Source of the DNA: a virus
Reading direction: 5' to 3' (one strand)
Length of the DNA: 21,973 bases
IMG/VR virus record: IMGVR_UViG_3300000956_000074
Span: 1-21,973 of that record
The position numbers were made by a program, and so were the translations under genes. This document shows, piece after piece, positions 13,542 through 21,927 of this stretch (positions within the stretch are counted from its first letter, which is position 1; each line of letters opens with the position of its first letter). Below the pieces are notes generated by a model. That model was given only the letters and a program-made list of their open reading frames with translations, was not told where the DNA came from and made no database searches.

Positions 13542-14692
13542 AGAATCGAATCGTCGCGTTCATTGCTGGCGTCCTGCTGGGGCCGGCCATCGTATGGGCG
13601 GGACTGGAAACTGGCACGTACATTTCGGATCTCGTAGCTACCAATCCGCTGAGTTCGGACCTAGCGAGCACTGCGGACGATCATATTCGGCTGATCAAGT
13701 CGACGGTCAAAGCCACCTTCCCCAACATCAACAATGCCGTGACGGTCACCGACGAGTTGTTGAACGGAATCCCCACGGGCTCCGCAAACCCCACGGGCAC
13801 CATTGGGCTTTCCGCCGTGAATGGAAGCGCCACAACCTACCTTCGCTCCGATGGCGCTCCCGCGCTCTCTCAGGCCATCGCTCCAACGTGGACAGACCTG
13901 CATACGTTCTCCAACTCGCCAACCAGTGGCATTGACGGCAGCATTCTGCTCACAGACACCAGCAATCCGATATTGGGAATGCGCCAGAGCGGTGCGACAA
14001 CCGACAACAAGGTTTGGGATTTCATCCTAACAGGAGAGCAGTTCCGATTCAGAACATCAAATGATAGCGGTGTGGGCAATGTCACAATTATGGCCGTCGA
14101 CCGCACCGGTACCACGGTGGATCGCGTAGCATTTCCGACGGACAGTGCTGCAGCCTTTGTCGTCGGGACCATTGGCACGAACTACAACAACACCAGGCTC
14201 ATATCGCGTACCCCAAGCGCCTCAGCAGCAGCAGCACTGCTGCAGAATGTGGATGACACGATCCCAACTCTGCAGGTGCAGAATGAAGACACCGCCGGCA
14301 ACAATGTATTTGTGCTGTTTCGCACCGAGGCGGGGAGCGGCACCACGCGTGGATTGATCGACTTCGACCGGACTGGGGTTGTCACGCGCTACGTCACCAC
14401 TTCTGATGAGCGCCTGAAGAAGAACTTCAAGCCAGCGCCTAGTGCCCGCAGTGTCATCGATTGCGTCAAGGTCGAGTCCTTCGATTGGAAGGAGACCGGC
14501 TACCATGTTAATCACGGATTCGTGGCTCAGCGCCTCAAGAAATGCGCTCCCTATGCGGTCAGCAGCAGCGATGAGCCTTCAGTGACATGGGGCGTGGATC
14601 CCTCAAAATTAGTGCCGGCCCTCATCAAATACGTCCAGGAGCAGGACGCCCGCATTGCAAGGCTCGAGGCCAATGCCAACCGCCGTCATTGA
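13532..14692 (+). CDS. Tail fibre/spike with C-terminal peptidase-S74 chaperone
   Basis: This 386-residue protein carries a conserved fibre-base motif (TGTYISDLVATNPLSSDLA at about 28-46, then a DDHIRLIKSTVKATFPNI segment at 49-66), a Ser/Thr/Asn/Gly-rich beta shaft (about 80-285) and an intramolecular chaperone from about 288. The chaperone shows SDERLKKN with the self-cleaving Ser291/Lys296 pair, a VESFDWKE strand, HGFVAQ (328-333) and a final coiled helix (VQEQDARIARLEA). Such domains trimerise the fibre and are then cut off. Oddly, residues 6-23 look like a Sec signal peptide with a VWA cleavage site, unusual for a virion fibre. It probably recognises the host surface and is short for a receptor-binding fibre. 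Confidence 0.87.
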   Translation: MALKNRIVAFIAGVLLGPAIVWAGLETGTYISDLVATNPLSSDLASTADDHIRLIKSTVKATFPNINNAVTVTDELLNGIPTGSANPTGTIGLSAVNGSATTYLRSDGAPALSQAIAPTWTDLHTFSNSPTSGIDGSILLTDTSNPILGMRQSGATTDNKVWDFILTGEQFRFRTSNDSGVGNVTIMAVDRTGTTVDRVAFPTDSAAAFVVGTIGTNYNNTRLISRTPSASAAAALLQNVDDTIPTLQVQNEDTAGNNVFVLFRTEAGSGTTRGLIDFDRTGVVTRYVTTSDERLKKNFKPAPSARSVIDCVKVESFDWKETGYHVNHGFVAQRLKKCAPYAVSSSDEPSVTWGVDPSKLVPALIKYVQEQDARIARLEANANRRH

Positions 14693-16211
14693 CAAGCTGT
14701 CCGGTGGCCTAGCCCCGGATCAGGTCAACTACAACCTGCCCGACGGCGTCTTCAGCGACGCGCGCAACGTTCGCTTTCGCGATGACTCGGCCGAGAAGGT
14801 CAAGGGCAATGAGGCGGTGTTCGGCTCGCTGTCGAGCACGGCGATTTGGGCAAACAGCATCGGCGACGGTACGACCAGCTACTGGATCTATGGCAATGAG
14901 TCGGTGCTGTACGCAACGGATGGCGCCACCCATGCGCAGGTCAGTACAACCAGCTACAACGCCTCCATTGCGCTCGGTTATACGGGCGGTGAATTCCACG
15001 GCTTCGCCATCCTGAATGACGCCCAGGCCGTGCCACAGCGCTGGTCTCCGGGTCTGGCCAACAAGGTCCGTGACCTCGATAACTGGCCCTCGAGCACGTT
15101 CTGCAAGGTCATCAGACCGTTTGGCAACTTCATCGTCGCAATGCGGATCACGCAGGACGCGGTATACAACCCGCGTTTGCTGCGCTGGTCTGATGCCGCT
15201 GCATTCGGTGCATTGCCGCCGTCTTGGGACTACACCGACCCGACGAACCTGGCCGGCATCACCGAACTCGGCCACTCAGAGGATGAGATCGTTGACGGCC
15301 TGGCACTGCGTGACAACTTCGTCGTCTACAAGCAGGCGAGCACATTTTTGATGCAGCCGGTGGGCGGGCTCGACGTGTTCGCATTCCGCGAGGTGTTCAC
15401 GGAGTCCGGCATGCTCTCTGAGAACTGCGCAGCTGCGTTCAAATCGAATCATTTCGTGCTCTCAGACCATGACGTGATTGTGCACGACGGCTCCAGTATG
15501 GAATCGGTGGCGGACAAGCGCATTCGCCGATTCATTTTCAACAACATCGAGCCGACGCGCTTTGATCGCACGTTCGTGACCCTGAATCGGCGCGAACGGC
15601 AGATCTGGGTGTGCTTTCCAGAGTCTGGCAACGACTACCCGAATCTGGCTGCCATCTGGTCGATTTCGGACAACACGTGGCATATCCAGGAACTCGGCTT
15701 CGGCATGGCCTATGCAGCCGAGGGCATCGTGATTGGCGCGGAACTGACTTTCGACGGGCAAGTCGGCACGTTCGATGACCAGGGCGGGAGCTTCGATGAG
15801 CTCGACTTCACGCCCTTCGCGCGACGCCTCGTGATGTGGCGCGGCACTGCAAAGCAAGCACTGCAGTCCGATACTGGCGAGACCTTCAACGGCACAACGA
15901 TGAACTGCTACGTCGAGCGGGCCAATATGGGCCTGACTCGGGATGTGGGCAGCATCAAGCGCGTGCGGCGGGTGTTCCCGAAGATCATCGGGACCAGCGG
16001 CGATACGTTCAACGTCTATGTGGGCGCTCGCAGCGTGATCGACGGTGCAGTGACGTACAGCGGGCCCTTCGCGTTCACAATCGGGAGCAGCTACAAGATC
16101 GACTGCCGCGTGTCGGCGCGCTGGGTCTCGCTGAGGTTCGAGACTGCCATCACGAACAGCTGGAGGCTCGCGGGATTTGACTTGGAATTCGAGACAGATG
16201 GTCAACGCTGA
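14673..16211 (+). CDS. Tail stabilisation / nozzle protein, P22 gp10-like
   Basis: This 512-residue protein has the entry typical of this group, KLSGGLAPDQVNYNLPDGVFSDARNVRF (residues 8-35, shown here for its Gly-Gly and DGVFSDARN marks), and then many repeated short beta strands suggestive of a propeller-like fold (for example YWIYGNESVLYATDG, GGEFHGFAILND). In P22 the gp10 protein closes the channel below the portal and adaptor; in SU10-like phages the matching protein is called the nozzle. I chose ATG 14673 with GAGG close upstream; a TTG at 14655 is possible. It overlaps the fibre gene by 20 bases and the next gene by TGATG. Confidence 0.8.
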   Translation: MPTAVIDKLSGGLAPDQVNYNLPDGVFSDARNVRFRDDSAEKVKGNEAVFGSLSSTAIWANSIGDGTTSYWIYGNESVLYATDGATHAQVSTTSYNASIALGYTGGEFHGFAILNDAQAVPQRWSPGLANKVRDLDNWPSSTFCKVIRPFGNFIVAMRITQDAVYNPRLLRWSDAAAFGALPPSWDYTDPTNLAGITELGHSEDEIVDGLALRDNFVVYKQASTFLMQPVGGLDVFAFREVFTESGMLSENCAAAFKSNHFVLSDHDVIVHDGSSMESVADKRIRRFIFNNIEPTRFDRTFVTLNRRERQIWVCFPESGNDYPNLAAIWSISDNTWHIQELGFGMAYAAEGIVIGAELTFDGQVGTFDDQGGSFDELDFTPFARRLVMWRGTAKQALQSDTGETFNGTTMNCYVERANMGLTRDVGSIKRVRRVFPKIIGTSGDTFNVYVGARSVIDGAVTYSGPFAFTIGSSYKIDCRVSARWVSLRFETAITNSWRLAGFDLEFETDGQR

Positions 16212-16645
16212 TGGCGACATATACGCCAACACCGCCGCCGCAGGAACTCAAAGCGCTGGTGGAGTACATCCACCGAGAGTTGCGCCGCGTAGGCGATGCC
16301 GTGGCAGATCCCGCAGACAGCATCCACTACATGACTCCGTACGCTGATGCGTCTCTATCGGATGCCATCTCTGCCAACTGGAGGTGCCCGAACGCCAGGA
16401 TTATCCGATGCTCGACGAGCAACACTGTCACGCTCACCGGCATCGCGTACAAGCAGCCCAAGCGAACCTTCACCTACCTCAACAACGGCACTGGCGTGCT
16501 GGTCCTGAAGAACTCCGGTACAGAGTCATCCGCCAGCTTTCGTTTCGCGCTGCCAGCGTCCCTCTATCACGTCTCCGCGAACCACGCGGTGACCACATGG
16601 TATGACCCGGCAAGCTCGCGCCATCGCCCGGTGTCGCGCACATGA
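16211..16645 (+). CDS. Small tail-associated protein of unknown function
   Basis: This is a 144-residue protein. The N-terminus has a Thr/Pro-rich start (YTPTPPPQE) and a short helix (ALVEYIHRELRRVGDAV), while the remainder is beta-prone with regular strands (NTVTLTGIAY, RTFTYLNNGTGVLVLKN). That layout resembles small phage proteins with a virion-docking helix and a beta domain, so a structural role is likely but unproven. It starts at ATG 16211 in a TGATG overlap with the nozzle stop and ends in an ATGA overlap with the GNAT-like gene. Confidence 0.6.
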   Translation: MATYTPTPPPQELKALVEYIHRELRRVGDAVADPADSIHYMTPYADASLSDAISANWRCPNARIIRCSTSNTVTLTGIAYKQPKRTFTYLNNGTGVLVLKNSGTESSASFRFALPASLYHVSANHAVTTWYDPASSRHRPVSRT

Positions 16646-17073
16646 GGATCTACCAAGTCCCACACGACATGGTTACCGACTTCTGGTCGGCGATAGAGCC
16701 CATGCTTGCTCGCGCCATCGACCTGAATCCGCACCTGGACATGCCCGGTGTGCTGCGGCACCTGATGGCCCAATTCGCTCAGCTGTTTGTGGCCACGGAA
16801 GCCGGTGAGATCACCGCGGTGGCCGTGATGGAGCGCGTGCAGTACCCCTCGCATGTCGTGGGCAACATCTTGGCGCTCGCCGGCAAGCAGGGGACGTACA
16901 AGGCACACCTCGATGCCCTCAGCGATCGGATGGAGCAATGGGCTCGAGAGGTGGGATGCGATAGGATTGCATTTGTCGGCCGGCCGGGGCTGGAGCGCAT
17001 CGCACGCAGGCGTGGGGGTAAAACCATCCGCCTCTTGCATGCATGGCGAGACCTGAGCCCCGGTGACGCATGA
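16642..17073 (+). CDS. GNAT-like acetyltransferase-fold protein
   Basis: This 143-residue protein shows the beta-alpha pattern of GNAT folds: QLFVATEAGEITAVAVMERV (51-70) as strands 2-4, a central helix region with GKQGTYKAHLDALSDRMEQWARE, a short strand CDRIAFVGRPGLERIARRRG (106-125) and a C-terminal ending TIRLLHAW. The acetyl-CoA loop (Q/R-x-x-G-x-G/A) is not clearly preserved. It may therefore be a non-catalytic fold reused in the virion, or an active enzyme with a diverged loop. Similar small genes sit next to ejection proteins in podoviruses. Coupled at both ends by ATGA. Confidence 0.6.
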   Translation: MRIYQVPHDMVTDFWSAIEPMLARAIDLNPHLDMPGVLRHLMAQFAQLFVATEAGEITAVAVMERVQYPSHVVGNILALAGKQGTYKAHLDALSDRMEQWAREVGCDRIAFVGRPGLERIARRRGGKTIRLLHAWRDLSPGDA

Positions 17074-17453
17074 GCATATTCAGCAAGGCCAAGAAACTGG
17101 TCAAAAAGGTCAGCTATGACGTTGGGCTCAAGGACAAGCCTCGACGCCCCGGCGCACCCGATCCCGACCCAATCAATCCACTGACTGGCCGGCCGATGAG
17201 CCAGAACCTGCCTCAGCAGCCCATGGCGGCGCGGCCCCAGGGCCTGGGGCAGATGCCCTCGTACCTGCCTCAGCCTGTGTCGATGGATCAACAGATCCCG
17301 CAGGGCCTCGGCAGCAACGTATTTCGCTCGACACTCGCTCCTCTTCAGCAGCAGGGCTACGGGCTTGGCCAAGTAGATCCGCGGTTTCTGCAGGGCATCC
17401 AACAGATCCCCGGCGGTAACGCTGGGATGATCCCCTTCGGGATGCGCCGATGA
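17070..17453 (+). CDS. Pro/Gln-rich protein upstream of the ejection proteins
   Basis: This is a 127-residue protein. A basic amphipathic N-terminus (FSKAKKLVKKVSYDVG, about 4-19) is followed by a long low-complexity part rich in Pro, Gln, Gly and Met, with repeated PQG/QG-type steps (for example RPQGLG, QIPQGLG). No folded domain is evident. The position, directly before three large ejection-type proteins and joined by ATGA overlaps on both sides, suggests a minor internal or tail-tip protein. The basic helix could bind DNA, membrane or the ejection complex. Confidence 0.6.
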   Translation: MSIFSKAKKLVKKVSYDVGLKDKPRRPGAPDPDPINPLTGRPMSQNLPQQPMAARPQGLGQMPSYLPQPVSMDQQIPQGLGSNVFRSTLAPLQQQGYGLGQVDPRFLQGIQQIPGGNAGMIPFGMRR

Positions 17454-18556
17454 GCGGCGGCGGCGGCAACACCACCACGGTCCAGAAGTCGGATCCGCCG
17501 GCTTATCTGCAGCCGTTCCTGACGGACATCGCGCAGACCGCGTACCGTAACTCGCAGACACCGCCAGCTTACTTCCCGGGCGCAACGTTCCTGGGTCCAA
17601 CAGAGGGCCAGATCGGCGCCTTTGGGCAGCAGTTCGACTATGCGAACAGCGTGTTCGGTGGCGCCAATGCTCCGAGGTTCGGTGATGCAACGAACGCTCT
17701 CCAGCAGAACCTGCAGGGCACTGGGGGCCTCGGACAGCTGTCCTCGCAGATCACGCCATTCGCTGGGCAGCAGCTCCAGCAGGGCTTCTCAGGACCTCTC
17801 AGCGGTGCCTCTGGATTCGACACCTCGGGCGCTTTCAGCCGCGCGCTCAGCGGCACGCCTGATTACGCTGGGCTGCAGCGATCCATCGACGCTGCGAACG
17901 CGCCCATCCTGCGGCAGTTCAACGAGCAGGTTCTGCCTGAGCTGAATCAGCGCGCTGCATTCCTGGGCAATCCAACGGGCGGCATCAAGGCGGTGAATCG
18001 CATCCTGCCGCAGCTGGGAGCGCAGATGCAGGAGAACGCGCTGCGTGCGACGGAGGGCGAGCGGCAACGCGCGCTCGGTGAGCAGACTGGCGCCGCGCAG
18101 TTTTTGACGAATGCAGGCCAGCAGAACCGCTCGCAACTCCTGGGGCTTGGCGGCCTGGCACAGGGTCTCTCATCTCAGGTTGCTGGCAACCAACTCCAGG
18201 GCGCATCTCTGTTCCCGGATCTCGCGAATGCCGGCCTGATGCCGGGCCAGCTCTCCGGCCAGTTCGCCGACTTCGGCCGCGGGTTCCAACAACAGGCGCT
18301 CGACGACCAGATTGCGAGGTTCAACTACTACCAGGGACTGCCGAATCAATCGCTGCAGAACCTGGTGGGCCTGATCAATCCACAAGCGGGTTTCGGCGGG
18401 ATGCAGACCAATATCGGTCCCGGCGCGAATCGGACGGCTGGCGCTCTGGGTGGAGCGCTCAGTGGCGCCGCTGCAGGGACCGCTATTTCCCCTGGCTTCG
18501 GAACACTGATCGGCGGCGCCATTGGCGGGCTGGGAGGTTACTTTGGCTCTCGGTAA
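17450..18556 (+). CDS. Ejection (internal virion) protein with glycine zipper
   Basis: This 368-residue protein starts with a Gly run and TTTVQKSDPPAYLQPFL (about 8-24), a beginning shared by many podophage internal proteins. The body is Gln/Gly/Ala/Leu-rich and helical. The last 40 residues form glycine zippers (GALGGALSGAAAG, GGAIGGLGGYFG) likely to insert into membrane. In P22, gp7, gp20 and gp16 leave the capsid and build a channel across the envelope; this is the first of three genes in the matching position. ATG 17450 overlaps the previous stop. The next gene begins inside its last codons, and the SD of that gene (GGGAGG 18532-18537) lies within its zipper sequence. Confidence 0.7.
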   Translation: MSGGGGNTTTVQKSDPPAYLQPFLTDIAQTAYRNSQTPPAYFPGATFLGPTEGQIGAFGQQFDYANSVFGGANAPRFGDATNALQQNLQGTGGLGQLSSQITPFAGQQLQQGFSGPLSGASGFDTSGAFSRALSGTPDYAGLQRSIDAANAPILRQFNEQVLPELNQRAAFLGNPTGGIKAVNRILPQLGAQMQENALRATEGERQRALGEQTGAAQFLTNAGQQNRSQLLGLGGLAQGLSSQVAGNQLQGASLFPDLANAGLMPGQLSGQFADFGRGFQQQALDDQIARFNYYQGLPNQSLQNLVGLINPQAGFGGMQTNIGPGANRTAGALGGALSGAAAGTAISPGFGTLIGGAIGGLGGYFGSR

Positions 18557-19862
18557 CGGATTCACAGGCGGTCTCGGCCGACTTGGAGGGCTCTTTGCTC
18601 CAGATCCTTCCGGTGATCCAGCCGAATACAACCGGCAGGTTCAGCTCGGCGCTCTGCTGCAGCTTGGCCTCGGCACCCTCGCGGGTTCCGGTCAACCTGG
18701 CGCGACCTTTGGAAGTTCGCTGGCCGGAGGCCTACAGGCGGCCCAGCAGAGCGTGCAGGGCGCACAACAGCAGGCATTCTCAAGTCGCCGCCTGAAAAGC
18801 CAGGAGGAGCGAGAGGAGCGTATCGAGAAGCAAGAGAACGACCGCATCAAGCTCGCTCAGGGCGAGGCGGCGCGCAAGGACCGCGAGACGACGCAAGGCT
18901 ACGCGCGGCGCATCGCCACCGGACTCGGCAATGCCAAGGGCCGCGAACTCGGCTACCTGCAAGTGGTACGCGGCAGTCCTGAGTTCCGAGCCGTCGCGAA
19001 GGAGTATGGATTCGACCCCGGCAGCATCACGACGCCCGAGCAGGCGCAGGTGTTGGCGCAGGAGCTGTCGTCGCTGGGTGGGCTGGGGGCGGATCCCAAG
19101 GACATCGCCAGTGAGCCGCTGGAGGCAGTCATCGGGCCGAACGGTCAGCCGGTGCTGCGGCCTCGGTCTCAGGCTGTAGGCGCCACACCCTACTACCGAC
19201 CCAGCAATGCGCTCGCCGTGACGTTGCCCGATGGCACCACGATCAGTGATGGCCCGCCGGGCGCGGTGGGCGCGAACGAACTCACCAAGCCTACGGTGAA
19301 CAAGCTGCAGGAGAGCATCTTAGGCGCGCAGGACAGGCTGGATCGCCTGAATTCGACGTTGGCGACATACAAGCCAGAGTTTCTTCAGGCTCGCGGCCTC
19401 CTCAAGGCCAAGACCGGTGAGCTGGCAGAGTTTCTTGGCGGCGAACTCGATCCGGATAGCAGGAAGTTCCTCAGCGAGTACTCGGAATTCAAGGCTGCAG
19501 CAGCTAATGACTTCAACCAGACATTGCGGGAGTTGTCTGGCGCTGCCGTGACCGATGGCGAGGCCAAGCGCGCTCTTGCCGCAGCGCCGAGCCCGGAGGA
19601 CCGCTCGCCAACGCAGTTCGAGGCGAAAGCACGGGCGACCACCAAGACCATAAAGCGCGCGATCTTGCGGGCCAACTACGCTCTCAAGAACGGCATTGGG
19701 ACCAAGAGCGTTGAGGAGCTTTCAAAGATAATTCCGCTGGAAGCCGTGGACGCGATCTACGAAGCACGCGTGAACGACATCTTCGAGCAACTGGGCGGCA
19801 CAGACGACAAGCGAGCGGAGGCCATTCAGCGCGCGAATCAGGAGTTCGGCCTTGCCCGGTGA
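18543..19862 (+). CDS. Ejection (internal virion) protein, second
   Basis: This is a 439-residue protein. TTG 18543 is chosen because GGGAGG ends five bases upstream; an in-frame TTG at 18522 lies before that SD and has none of its own. The N-terminus has a Gly-rich hydrophobic segment (NGFTGGLGRLGGLFA, LGTLAGSGQPGATFGSSLAGG, about 4-69), followed by a charged helix (about 85-125, SQEEREERIEKQENDRIKLA) and a long helical body to the end. This fits a DNA-transfer protein that is stored in the head and ejected. It overlaps the next gene by 11 bases. No enzymatic motif such as a lytic transglycosylase is visible. Confidence 0.65.
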   Translation: MALGNGFTGGLGRLGGLFAPDPSGDPAEYNRQVQLGALLQLGLGTLAGSGQPGATFGSSLAGGLQAAQQSVQGAQQQAFSSRRLKSQEEREERIEKQENDRIKLAQGEAARKDRETTQGYARRIATGLGNAKGRELGYLQVVRGSPEFRAVAKEYGFDPGSITTPEQAQVLAQELSSLGGLGADPKDIASEPLEAVIGPNGQPVLRPRSQAVGATPYYRPSNALAVTLPDGTTISDGPPGAVGANELTKPTVNKLQESILGAQDRLDRLNSTLATYKPEFLQARGLLKAKTGELAEFLGGELDPDSRKFLSEYSEFKAAAANDFNQTLRELSGAAVTDGEAKRALAAAPSPEDRSPTQFEAKARATTKTIKRAILRANYALKNGIGTKSVEELSKIIPLEAVDAIYEARVNDIFEQLGGTDDKRAEAIQRANQEFGLAR

Positions 19863-21927
19863 GAAGATCACATTTGACGAGGCGCTGGCGAGCACCGCCG
19901 GAGCGCCTGAATCTCCGCAAACAGCGAAGCGCCGAATCACGTTTGATGAGGCGACGCAGGCTCTTGAAGCCACAGAAACCACCTTGCCGCCAGGCCCGGG
20001 AGTGAGCCGCGGCATACCTGGCTTCGAAGTTGCAAGCGTTGGCGGGCGCGGCCAGGCATCGACGTTCGTCAAAAAGCCGGAGCCAGCGGAGGGCGGTTTC
20101 GTGACTGCCTTCAAAGCGGATCTTCCAGCGGATGAGGGTACGCGGCTTCGCGTGCTCGCTGAGTCAGTGTTTCCCGGAGATCCAACTGGTATAGATCGGG
20201 TGGGGTTCCGCAATGGCCGGCCTGTATTCGTCAATGACAGAGGGCAGTTGCAGTATGTGGCCGGCAAGTTCGAAGGCGGAGCGGCTTCGATTGCTGCTTA
20301 CAGCCCCGAAATCATCGGCAGCACAGTAGGGGCGTTGACAGGCAGTCCTGTTCTAGGGTCTGCCGCCGGCGGGGCTGCCGGCAGAGCCGTGAAACGAGGC
20401 GTATCAAAGCTATTGTTTGATGAGCCTGTCACTCCGCTATCTGTTGCGAAAGAGGCTGCCATTGAGGGCGTGGTTTCTGGTGCTGGCGCTTTGGCCGGAA
20501 AGGCCACTGCCGGCGCTCTAGATTCTGGGCGTACGCTGCGTTTCTCAAATCGGCAATTGGCCAACGCAGAGCAGCAGCGCGAGTTGATTCGGCGTCAGAC
20601 TGGCATCGAATTGGATCTTGCGCAGGCATCCGGAGATCGAAGACTCATTGCATTGCGGGATTTCGCCGGCAGGTACCCAGGCCAGAGCGCCGAACTTATT
20701 CAAGCCCAGGATGAAATCCTGTCGGGGCAGTTCGATACAGCAGTAAACCGGGTTCTTGATCTGGTTGCTCAGCCAGGGTCGGCGCTTCGGGTCAACCAAA
20801 CAGGCGTGAACGCTGCATCTGAAGCGATCGAAGGGGCTAAAAGCGCTGTTCGACAGCAGGTCCGGCCTCTGTATGAGGCTGCCTATGCGTCCGTGCCGGA
20901 GGTCACAGATCCGAATATCCTGAAGTTCTTGAAGCTTCCTTATTTCGCCGATGCACTGAGGGCTGGTCGGAAGATCCAGGCACTTAAGGATCGAATAGAG
21001 GCGACGCCGGCCTTTCTGAACAACCCGAAGGTCAGTCTCAAGGATTTGGACTATCTAAAGACGGAAGGGCTCGATCAGAAGTACCGTCAGCTCGCTGGCC
21101 AGCAAGGAAAGGGCAGAGAGGCGAACGCACTTCTGGATGCCAAGAGGGAATTCGTCTCTGAGCTCGACAACATATCGAACGGCCTTTACCAGCAAGCTCG
21201 CGCTGCATACCAGCAAGGAATTCAAAAAACGGTCGAGCCGCTCGAGCAGGGCTTGGTCGGAACGCTTTCAAAGCTTGATCCACAACAGGCAGAGCTCGCC
21301 GCCAAGCTTTTCAACGGCGGCGGAGCAACCCCGGAATCAGTTGCGCTTTTGAAGGCAACACTTCAGCAGTACAACCCTGATGCATATTCTGGGCTGGTAC
21401 GTTCTTACCTTCAAAACTCGTATAGCAAGGCTCAGGCGTATACACAAGGTGGAGATATTGTCAACGTGCCCGGGAAGTTCCTAAACCAACTGGCAAAGAC
21501 ACCCTCCGAACGAGATTTGCTCAAGGCTATCTTGCCGCCGGGAGCGCTACCGGAACTGGAGGCTGTTTTGGATGCGGCCCAGAAACTAGCGAGAACGCCC
21601 CTGGGGGCTACGCGAACGTCCGGATCTAACACCTTCAGAGACCAGGCTATCGGCGAGGTCCTCAAAGGAAGAGGAAAAGCCGTTCTCAAGGCTATCACCA
21701 CTTCCAAGCAGTCATTGCGTGATGCGGCTGATTTCCAACTGCAAGAGCAGGGCGTTTTGAAGCTGACAGAGGCCCTGCTGGATCCGGCGAAGCGACGACA
21801 GCTGTCCTCGGTGATCAAGATGAAGGACGAGAACAAGAAGCTGATCATTCTGGGCGGCCTACTCCTTGGTGAAAGCACGACCGGATACCTGAATGATCAG
21901 GGCGAAAACGCCGGCGCCGCCCGATGA
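19852..21927 (+). CDS. Large ejection (internal virion) protein, third
   Basis: This is a 691-residue protein from TTG 19852, with AGGAG at 19840-19844 seven bases upstream. The N-terminus carries two copies of ITFDEA (6-11 and 29-34) in a flexible region. Residues about 145-185 hold a Gly/Ala segment (GSTVGALTG, GSAAGGAAGRAVKRG) that may enter membrane. The body from about 220 is a long helical protein (RRQTGIELDLAQASGDRR, AYASVPEV) resembling podophage DNA-transfer proteins. A late hydrophobic stretch (LIILGGLLLGES, about 672-683) could be a second membrane contact. No peptidoglycan hydrolase motif is visible. The stop overlaps the next start as ATGA. GC declines somewhat toward its 3' half. 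Confidence 0.68.
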   Translation: MPGEKITFDEALASTAGAPESPQTAKRRITFDEATQALEATETTLPPGPGVSRGIPGFEVASVGGRGQASTFVKKPEPAEGGFVTAFKADLPADEGTRLRVLAESVFPGDPTGIDRVGFRNGRPVFVNDRGQLQYVAGKFEGGAASIAAYSPEIIGSTVGALTGSPVLGSAAGGAAGRAVKRGVSKLLFDEPVTPLSVAKEAAIEGVVSGAGALAGKATAGALDSGRTLRFSNRQLANAEQQRELIRRQTGIELDLAQASGDRRLIALRDFAGRYPGQSAELIQAQDEILSGQFDTAVNRVLDLVAQPGSALRVNQTGVNAASEAIEGAKSAVRQQVRPLYEAAYASVPEVTDPNILKFLKLPYFADALRAGRKIQALKDRIEATPAFLNNPKVSLKDLDYLKTEGLDQKYRQLAGQQGKGREANALLDAKREFVSELDNISNGLYQQARAAYQQGIQKTVEPLEQGLVGTLSKLDPQQAELAAKLFNGGGATPESVALLKATLQQYNPDAYSGLVRSYLQNSYSKAQAYTQGGDIVNVPGKFLNQLAKTPSERDLLKAILPPGALPELEAVLDAAQKLARTPLGATRTSGSNTFRDQAIGEVLKGRGKAVLKAITTSKQSLRDAADFQLQEQGVLKLTEALLDPAKRRQLSSVIKMKDENKKLIILGGLLLGESTTGYLNDQGENAGAAR

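Noticed and set aside
15462-16232. A 256-residue minus-strand frame opposite the nozzle gene; similar long frames opposite 11057-11746 and 4646-5236.
   Set aside because: Each is a mirror of a well-supported + strand gene, with His/Arg-rich composition and no convincing start signal.
16779-17690. A 303-residue open frame on the minus strand crossing three + strand genes.
   Set aside because: High-GC coding DNA often leaves the antisense frame open. The product is Arg/Ser/Pro-biased with no motif, and the + strand genes here have clean coupled junctions and sensible proteins.
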